Of a stretch of 12,450 nt of DNA, positions 8,249-12,450 are shown piece after piece. Position 1 is the stretch's first letter. The number at the start of each line of letters is the position of its first letter. A program made the translations under genes and the position numbers. The DNA is from JAWLGW01 sp964569055 (lineage in GTDB: Bacteria; Planctomycetota; J058): NCBI GenBank assembly GCA_964569055.1, contig CAZMSZ010000218.1:1-12450 (forward strand), given 5' to 3'. The notes beneath the pieces are model-generated. The model saw only the letters and a list, made by a program, of their open reading frames with translations, made no database searches and had not been told where the DNA came from.

Positions 8249-8380
8249 GGAAATATGGAATATCAACAGAGAACTGGAAATGAGGAATGCCAGAACGGTT
8301 CTCGGGCCGGCGCTTCGCGAGTCAGCGACAGCCGTTCCTCATTTCCAGTTTCCGGTTCCCTGTTGATATTTCATATTTCC
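8249..8380. repeat. AT-rich imperfect inverted repeat (possible REP/MITE-like hairpin element)
   Basis: The left arm 8249-8287 (39 bases) pairs with the right arm 8335-8380 (46 bases). They agree at all but two aligned positions, apart from one seven-base insertion in the right arm. The 47-base loop carries its own small hairpin (AGAAC-G-GTTCT at 8292-8302). The arms are far richer in A and T than anything around them and contain purine runs such as GGAAATGAGGAA. No open frame fits. It lies after the lipid kinase stop and before the operon promoter, where it could also end transcription, though no U-run follows. It looks like a dispersed non-coding element of foreign composition. I cannot assign a family. 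Confidence 0.8.
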
Positions 8381-8415
8381 TCTCGCGCTCTCGCATGCGA
8401 TCCCGCCCGGGCCCG

Positions 8416-9396
8416 CTACCGGTGCAAGACCTCGATCCGCCGCGGCAGCAGCGTCGCCTCGAGCACGCCCGTCGGCACGGTGCGGATCTCGCCGTCGGCG
8501 TGGATCACCATGCCGCGCGGGCCGTGGACGCGCACGCGGCGCGCGCGCAGGACGCTCATGTCGTCGAGCTTCTTGCCCGCCGCCATCAGCGGCCACTGCA
8601 AGAACCCCTTCAGCTTGCTGCGCTCGGCCACGACCGCCACGTGCAGGGCGTCGTCGTCGAGGCGCGCCTCGGGCGTGAGGCAGATCCCGCCGCCGCAGTA
8701 GCGGCCGATCCCGAGGTGGACCAGCATGAACCGCCCCTGCAGCGTGACGTCGTCGAGCTCGAGCGTGAGCAGGTCGGCCCGATACCCGATGTAGGCCGCC
8801 ACCCCGCCCAGCGAGTAGCTCAGCCGCCCGGGCAGCAGGCGGGCCCGCTCGCGCGCGGCGTTCGCCACGCCCATGAACGCCAGGCCCACGTTGTTGCAGA
8901 AGTACTCGGGGCCGCGGTCGCCCCCCTCGAGCCGGCCGACGTTGACGGCCCACGGCTCGCCCTCGAGCAGCAGCCGCGCCGCCTCGGCCGGGGAGGCCTG
9001 CGCGAGCCCGAGCATGCGGGCGTAGTCGTTGCCGGTGCCGACCGGGATCAGGCCCAGGCGCGGCGGGCGCTCGCGCGCGCCCTGCAGCACCCCGTTCACC
9101 ACCTCGTGCAGCGTCCCGTCGCCGCCGATCGCGGCGATCACCTCGGCCCCCTCGCGCGCCGCGGCGGCCGCGATCCGCGCCGCGTCCCCGGGGCCGCTGG
9201 TGCCGCGCACCTCGAACCGCGCGCCGCGCGCGCGCAGCACGTCCTCCACCTCGCGCAGGGCCTCGGCCCCGCGGCCGCTCGGGTTGGCGACGAGCACCAG
9301 GGGCGCCGCGCGGGGGGGGTCGGCCTCGCCGGCGGCGCCGGCGGCCGCGTCGGGGAGGGGCTGGAACGCCTCGGAGGGAGAGGACGCGGCGGTCAC
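8416..9396 (-). CDS. Diacylglycerol kinase-family lipid kinase (YegS/BmrU-like)
   Basis: A 326-residue soluble lipid kinase that transfers phosphate from ATP to diacylglycerol, sphingoid or a similar lipid at the membrane surface. The DAGK catalytic domain shows NPSGRG (38-43), the nucleotide-binding GGDGTLHEVVNG (91-102) and IPVGTGNDYAR (117-127). The C-terminal half has the matching beta-sandwich with ICLTPEARLDDDALHV and the terminal GMVIHADGE motif. The first 30 residues are a low-complexity Ala/Pro stretch. The GTG at 9396 is preferred over the GTG at 9402 (two residues more), because TAGATT lies exactly six bases before it and GCGACA 17 bases further upstream, a leaderless layout; there is no Shine-Dalgarno sequence. 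The lipid substrate cannot be told from sequence. It stands alone and is divergent from the lipoprotein gene. Confidence 0.92.
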   Translation of the reverse strand: MTAASSPSEAFQPLPDAAAGAAGEADPPRAAPLVLVANPSGRGAEALREVEDVLRARGARFEVRGTSGPGDAARIAAAAAREGAEVIAAIGGDGTLHEVVNGVLQGARERPPRLGLIPVGTGNDYARMLGLAQASPAEAARLLLEGEPWAVNVGRLEGGDRGPEYFCNNVGLAFMGVANAARERARLLPGRLSYSLGGVAAYIGYRADLLTLELDDVTLQGRFMLVHLGIGRYCGGGICLTPEARLDDDALHVAVVAERSKLKGFLQWPLMAAGKKLDDMSVLRARRVRVHGPRGMVIHADGEIRTVPTGVLEATLLPRRIEVLHR

Positions 9397-9402
9397 GCCC
9401 AC

Positions 9403-9431
9403 AATCTAACTTGACGCTGGAGCGCTGTCGC
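9403..9431 (-). promoter_or_regulatory. Promoter of the lipid kinase gene (leaderless layout)
   Basis: On the minus strand GCGACA (9426-9431), a 17-base spacer and TAGATT (9403-9408) are followed by six bases and the GTG at 9396. It overlaps, face to face, the promoter of the lipoprotein gene on the other strand. Confidence 0.55.
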
Positions 9432-9439
9432 GCTGACAT
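9411..9439 (+). promoter_or_regulatory. Promoter of the lipoprotein gene
   Basis: TTGACG (9411-9416), a 17-base spacer and TGACAT (9434-9439) lie upstream of the ATG at 9471. The -35 box is good and the -10 box is weak. The leader would be about 25 bases and includes GGAG at 9462-9465, five bases before the start codon. Confidence 0.45.
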
Positions 9440-9470
9440 CGCGCCCTCACCCGCACGCCCCGGAGCCCCC

Positions 9471-10091
9471 ATGTCGACCTCCCTCCGCGTCCTCGCCACC
9501 TCCCTCACGCTCGCCCTGTGCTGCGCCGGCTGCCCCCAGGGCGGGTCGACGCCGGCCACGCCCGGCACGTCCGCCGCGAAGCAGCCCGGGTCGGGCTCGG
9601 GCGGGGGCGGCAAGACGCAGGCCGAGCCGCCCGCCAAGCCCAAGTTCGACCGCGCCACGGCCAAGACCCCCTGGAAGTACGCGGCCGTCGGCGACTGGGC
9701 GACCTACAGCATCGAGGTGGGCGGCGGGAAGAAGCGGACCATGAAGTTCGTGGTGACCGCCGTCGACGACGCCACGGTGAAGTTCGACGTGCTGAACGCC
9801 GACACCGGCGAGGTGCAGCAGACCGCCACGATCGACCTCGCCGAGGAGGAGTCGCGCTACAAGGCGCCCGACAGCTACGACGCGCTCGACGGCGCGCCCC
9901 AGACCAAGACGATCGACTTCAAGGGGCGGCAGCTCGAGGTCGTGATCCTCAAGCGCAAGCGCGAGGGCATGGGCTCGACCGAGCTGTGGCTGGCGGAGAA
10001 GGACGTGCGCCCGTTCAACCAGTGCGCGGTGAAGTCGTTCAAGGACGGCGAGCTGAAGATGGAGCTGCTCGACTTCGGGACGGCGAAGTAG
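9471..10091 (+). CDS. Hypothetical lipoprotein with a Pro/Gly-rich linker
   Basis: A 206-residue exported protein of unknown function. It opens with a short signal peptide (one Arg, then LATSLTLALCCAGC). The likely lipid-attached residue is Cys21, although the lipobox CAGC has Cys instead of Leu at position -3. Residues 22-60 are a flexible Pro/Gly/Thr/Ala linker, including a Gly/Ser run. The rest is a small beta-rich domain starting KYAAVGDWATYSIEV and ending ELWLAEKDVRPFNQCAVKSF...MELLDFG, a layout I associate with uncharacterised envelope proteins of Planctomycetota-like genomes. The ATG at 9471 is chosen for its GGAG five bases upstream and because it puts the signal peptide at the N-terminus; an in-frame TTG at 9411 lies inside the promoter. 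It converges with the phosphatase gene across 42 bases. Confidence 0.85.
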   Translation: MSTSLRVLATSLTLALCCAGCPQGGSTPATPGTSAAKQPGSGSGGGGKTQAEPPAKPKFDRATAKTPWKYAAVGDWATYSIEVGGGKKRTMKFVVTAVDDATVKFDVLNADTGEVQQTATIDLAEEESRYKAPDSYDALDGAPQTKTIDFKGRQLEVVILKRKREGMGSTELWLAEKDVRPFNQCAVKSFKDGELKMELLDFGTAK

Positions 10092-10133
10092 GAACTCGGG
10101 GCTGCCAGGGCCGATTGCGGCAGTAGAGCGACC

Positions 10134-10976
10134 TCAGCGCGCCCACACCCGCGCGAACCCCGCCCGGTAGCGGCGCGCCAGCTCCTGCGCCAGCTCGAGG
10201 GTCGCGCCGCCGAACCAGTCGCGGTTCCCGCGGCGCACCGGCGCGGTGTCGCGCCAGCGGATCGGCTCGCCGTCGCCCGCGACCAGGGCGCCGCCGGCGG
10301 CCTCGAGCAGGGCCTGGCCGGCGGCGTAGTCCCAGTCGCACAGGGGCATGCGCAGGGTGGCCCAGCCCTCGGCCGCGCCGACCGCCACCAGCGCGGCGCG
10401 GGTGGCCGGGCTGCCGCAGCCGACCAGGCGCGCGGGGGCGACCAGGCGCTGGTTCCAGACGCGCACCTTGGAGGCGAGCGAGGGGCTGACGAGCACCCGC
10501 GCGCCGCGCTCCAGGGCGCGCGGCGGGTCCTCGCGCGGCGCGAGCGCGACCCCGTCGCGGCGGAGCGGCTCGCCCCGCGCCCAGTCCACCAGGAGCCCGT
10601 CCGGGCCGGTGGTCGGGGCCGGGTTGGGGGCGCACACCACCCCGAGCACCAGCCGGTCGCCTTCGACCAGGCCGACCGAGATCGAGGTGTCGCGCGAGCC
10701 GCGCAGGAAGTGGCGGGTCCCGTCGTGGGGGTCGATCACCCAGGCCCGCCCCGAGCTGCCGGGCCGCGGGGGCAGCTCCTCGCTGCGGATCGCGTCGGCC
10801 GGGAAGCTCGCGGCGAGGCCGTCGACCAGCAGCGCGCAGATCTCCGCGTCGATCGGCGCGCGGTCGCCTGCTCCGCGCGGCCCGCCCGGGCGCGCCGCCT
10901 CCGCGCGCAGCATCTCCGCGCCCTCGGCGACCAGCTTCAGGGCCCGCTCGCGCTCGCGCTCGTACGCTCCGGGCAT
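10134..10976 (-). CDS. Inositol monophosphatase-family phosphatase (CysQ/HisN-like)
   Basis: A 280-residue metal-dependent phosphatase. The metal-binding Glu pair is at 66-67 (RSEEL), the central motif is WVIDPHDGTRHFLRG (79-93; Asp82, Asp85) and the third is CDWDYAAGQALLEAAGG (213-229; Asp216). The usual DPxDGT motif here has His at position 84. The FLRG ending with SRDTSISVGLVEG recalls the nucleotidase (CysQ) branch, but the upstream threonine/aspartate motif is reduced to RAPIDAE, so the substrate (3'-phosphoadenosine 5'-phosphate, inositol phosphate or histidinol phosphate) cannot be named. ATG 10976 is preceded, six bases upstream, by CACAAT, close to the leaderless -10 pattern. No histidine or sulfur genes are nearby. 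It is divergent from the sugar dehydrogenase with 98 bases between. Confidence 0.88.
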   Translation of the reverse strand: MPGAYERERERALKLVAEGAEMLRAEAARPGGPRGAGDRAPIDAEICALLVDGLAASFPADAIRSEELPPRPGSSGRAWVIDPHDGTRHFLRGSRDTSISVGLVEGDRLVLGVVCAPNPAPTTGPDGLLVDWARGEPLRRDGVALAPREDPPRALERGARVLVSPSLASKVRVWNQRLVAPARLVGCGSPATRAALVAVGAAEGWATLRMPLCDWDYAAGQALLEAAGGALVAGDGEPIRWRDTAPVRRGNRDWFGGATLELAQELARRYRAGFARVWAR

Positions 10977-10982
10977 GGGTCC

Positions 10983-10988
10983 ATTGTG
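10983..10988 (-). promoter_or_regulatory. Probable -10 box of the phosphatase gene
   Basis: On the minus strand CACAAT lies exactly six bases before ATG 10976. It fits the leaderless arrangement of other genes here except that its first base is C, not T. No -35 box is apparent in the GC-rich sequence upstream. Confidence 0.4.
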
Positions 10989-11062
10989 GCCCGCGGGCGG
11001 CGCGGGCGGGCCCGCGAGCGCGGCGCGCGCCCGCGCGCCGCTCGGGCGGGAGGGCCACCCGC

Positions 11063-11068
11063 TACCAT
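11063..11068 (+). promoter_or_regulatory. -10 box for leaderless start of the sugar dehydrogenase gene
   Basis: TACCAT is followed by six bases (11069-11074) and ATG 11075. No Shine-Dalgarno sequence lies at a useful distance. The ATG inside the box (11067) is out of frame with the gene. Confidence 0.5.
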
Positions 11069-11074
11069 GCCCCC

Positions 11075-12325
11075 ATGGCTGCTCCCTCCCGCGCCCGCGT
11101 CCTGCGCGTCCTGCTGTTCCTGTCCGTCCCGCCCCTGGTGGGGCTGCTCGGGCTCCTCGCCGCGCGCTGGGTCCCTCCCGGCGGGACGCTCCCGGTCGCG
11201 AGCGCCAAGGACGGGCCCACGCTCCGCCTGGTGCGCCACTTCCGCGCCAGCTTCGCGCGCCCCCTGCTGCTGACCCACGCGCCGGGCGAGCCGGGCCACG
11301 TCTACGTGGTCGAGCAGGCCGGGCGGGTGCTGCGCCTGGCCAACACGCCCGACGCGACGCCGACCCCGTTCCTCGACGTCCGCGCGCAGGTCTCGACCCG
11401 CCACAACGAGGAGGGGCTGCTCGGGCTGGCCTTCCACCCGGGTCACGCCGAGAACGGCCGCTTGTTCGTCTACTACTCGGCGACGCGCCCGCGCCGCTCG
11501 GTGCTGTCGGAGTGGCGGCGCGGCGCCGACGGGAGGGTCGACCCGGAGAGCGAGCGGGTCCTGCTCGAGGTGCCGCAGCCCTGGGGCAACCACAACGGCG
11601 GCATGATCGCGTTCGGGCCCGACGGCAAGCTGTACGTCTCGCTCGGCGACGGTGGCTCGGCGGGTGACCCCAAGGGCACGGGGCAGGACCGCGGCGACCT
11701 GCTCGGCGCGATCTCGAGGCTCGACGTCGACGCGCGCAGCCCCGGCCTGGAGTACGGGATCCCCCCCGACAACCCGTTCGTCGGTCAAGCGGGCGTCCGC
11801 CCCGAGGTGTGGGCTTACGGCCTGAGGAACGTGTGGCGGTTCGCGTTCGACCGCGAGACCGGCGCGCTGTGGGGCGCCGACGTGGGGCAGAACGCCTGGG
11901 AGGAGGTCGACCTGCTCGAGCGCGGCAAGAACTACGGCTGGCGCGGCTACGAGGGGTTCGCGGTCTACGACGCCGACGTCGCCGCGCAGGTCCGCGAGCA
12001 CGCCGAGCCGCTCGCCGCCTACTCCCGCAGCGAGGGCGGCTCGGTGACCGGCGGCTACGTCTACCGCGGCCAGGCGGCTCCCAGCCTGCGCGGCTGGTAC
12101 CTCTACGCCGACTACGTGAGCGGCTCGGTGTGGGGCCTGCGCCGGCGCGCCGACGCCCCGGCCGCGCGCGGCGCGGAGGCGAAGCACCACCCGCGCGCGC
12201 AGGGCGTCGAGGTGCGCAAGCTGCTCAAGAGCGGCCTGGCGATCGCGTCGTTCGGCGAGGACGCGGCGGGCGAGGTCTACGTGTGCGCCTTCGACGGGGC
12301 GATCTATCGGGTCGCGGATCGCTGA
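11075..12325 (+). CDS. PQQ-dependent sugar dehydrogenase-like protein (glucose/sorbosone dehydrogenase family)
   Basis: A 416-residue exported six-bladed propeller of the soluble glucose dehydrogenase/HHIP-like family, expected to oxidise a sugar or other alcohol in the periplasm with pyrroloquinoline quinone. An N-terminal hydrophobic stretch (about 9-30) is a signal peptide or anchor. Family motifs follow in order: EEGLLGLAFHPG (112-123), GNHNGGMIAFGPDGKLYVSLGDGG (171-194) with His173 at the place of the catalytic base, YGLRNVWRFAFD (248-259) with Arg251, GADVGQNAWEEVD (267-279), NYGWRGYEG (286-294), and a late GGYVYRG...GWYLYADYVSG...W. Many members have never been shown to bind PQQ or to use glucose, and no pqq synthesis genes are in this window, so the substrate is open. 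It is a single gene. Confidence 0.92.
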   Translation: MAAPSRARVLRVLLFLSVPPLVGLLGLLAARWVPPGGTLPVASAKDGPTLRLVRHFRASFARPLLLTHAPGEPGHVYVVEQAGRVLRLANTPDATPTPFLDVRAQVSTRHNEEGLLGLAFHPGHAENGRLFVYYSATRPRRSVLSEWRRGADGRVDPESERVLLEVPQPWGNHNGGMIAFGPDGKLYVSLGDGGSAGDPKGTGQDRGDLLGAISRLDVDARSPGLEYGIPPDNPFVGQAGVRPEVWAYGLRNVWRFAFDRETGALWGADVGQNAWEEVDLLERGKNYGWRGYEGFAVYDADVAAQVREHAEPLAAYSRSEGGSVTGGYVYRGQAAPSLRGWYLYADYVSGSVWGLRRRADAPAARGAEAKHHPRAQGVEVRKLLKSGLAIASFGEDAAGEVYVCAFDGAIYRVADR

Positions 12326-12450
12326 GGCGGCTTCCTTGCCCTGGCCCTTGCCCGGCTGTGCTCTCGCGCCCGCATAGGCTCGTGCTCGTGCACGACTGAC
12401 TACTCCACACATCCTCGCGCCAAGCGAATCGTGCCCGTGCCCGTGCCCGT
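12326..12450. other. Right-end non-coding sequence
   Basis: No gene or clear terminator is seen. It contains loosely repeated TTGCCC/GGCCCT steps (about 12334-12355), a perfect ten-base palindrome TCGTGCACGA at 12386-12395, and at the end a hexamer repeat. Confidence 0.7.
12430..12450. repeat. Hexanucleotide repeat CGTGCC, 3.5 units, cut by the window end
   Basis: Three exact CGTGCC units and half of a fourth reach the last base. Its real length is unknown. The unit differs from the NNTCGG unit at the left end, so the two ends are not copies of one repeat. Confidence 0.85.

Larger units (their letters stand above)
7926..8415. other. Intergenic region between the lipid kinase and the gcdH operon
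   Basis: No gene is supported here. From left to right it holds the dehydrogenase leader, the operon promoter (7973-8001), the 55-bp copy, the N gap, the second copy, a small hairpin CCCGC-TACG-GCGGG at 8212-8225, the large AT-rich inverted repeat (8249-8380) and a perfect ten-base palindrome TCGCATGCGA at 8391-8400 near the end of the lipid kinase gene. Confidence 0.85.

Noticed and set aside
8249..8380. Integron attC site
   Set aside because: The palindrome is long enough, but the GTTRRRY/RYYYAAC core sites are missing and there is no integrase or cassette array.
10102..10123. Small hairpin CTGCC...GGCAG between the convergent lipoprotein and phosphatase genes
   Set aside because: The stem is only five bases with a twelve-base loop and no T-run, too weak to call a terminator.

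Overview
The window is very GC-rich, with C or G at most third codon positions and a standard genetic code. Gene content points to a free-living, respiring bacterium with a large signalling repertoire: an N-terminal Ser/Thr kinase joined through one membrane helix to an outside domain, an ETF-linked acyl-CoA dehydrogenase, a secreted PQQ-type sugar dehydrogenase and a Pro/Gly-rich lipoprotein. Planctomycetota or Myxococcota fit best. This is an inference from gene style; no rRNA or other phylogenetic marker is present. It looks like scaffolded draft or metagenomic sequence: there is a 100-N gap at 8039-8138, and both ends run out in hexanucleotide repeats.

Layout. 1-120 is a hexamer repeat and 160-230 a multi-arm inverted repeat. 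324-1669 (+) is a two-gene unit, low-molecular-weight phosphatase then fructosamine-kinase-family protein, probably a protein-deglycation pair. 1680-2478 (-) is a membrane PH-like protein gene broken by a +1 frame shift. 2606-4474 (+) is a transmembrane Ser/Thr kinase. 4479-7925 (-) is a four-gene operon (glutaryl-CoA dehydrogenase, etfB, etfA, rpiB) behind a good sigma70-type promoter at 7973-8001. 7926-8415 is non-coding and holds that promoter, the gap with its duplicated 55-bp flanks, and an AT-rich hairpin element. 8416-9396 (-) is a diacylglycerol-kinase-family lipid kinase, divergent from a lipoprotein at 9471-10091 (+). 10134-10976 (-) is an inositol-monophosphatase-family phosphatase, divergent from the sugar dehydrogenase at 11075-12325 (+). 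The last 125 bases have no gene and end in a second hexamer repeat.

How the genes fit together. The operon makes one pathway: the dehydrogenase oxidises and decarboxylates glutaryl-CoA and hands electrons to the EtfAB flavoprotein. rpiB appears to be a metabolic passenger, although its substrate ribose 5-phosphate is also a source of the sugar adducts that the phosphatase/kinase pair is expected to repair. The other genes are single units.

The most unusual signal is regulatory. Four genes that begin transcription units carry TANNNT, and a fifth carries CACAAT, exactly six bases before the start codon, the arrangement expected for leaderless mRNAs. The other transcription-unit leaders, and the internal etf genes, instead have Shine-Dalgarno-like sequences. 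This spacing also settles two start codons and supports the reading that the PH-like gene is frameshifted. I found no CRISPR array, defence island, transposase, rRNA or tRNA, and no clearly new multi-gene system.
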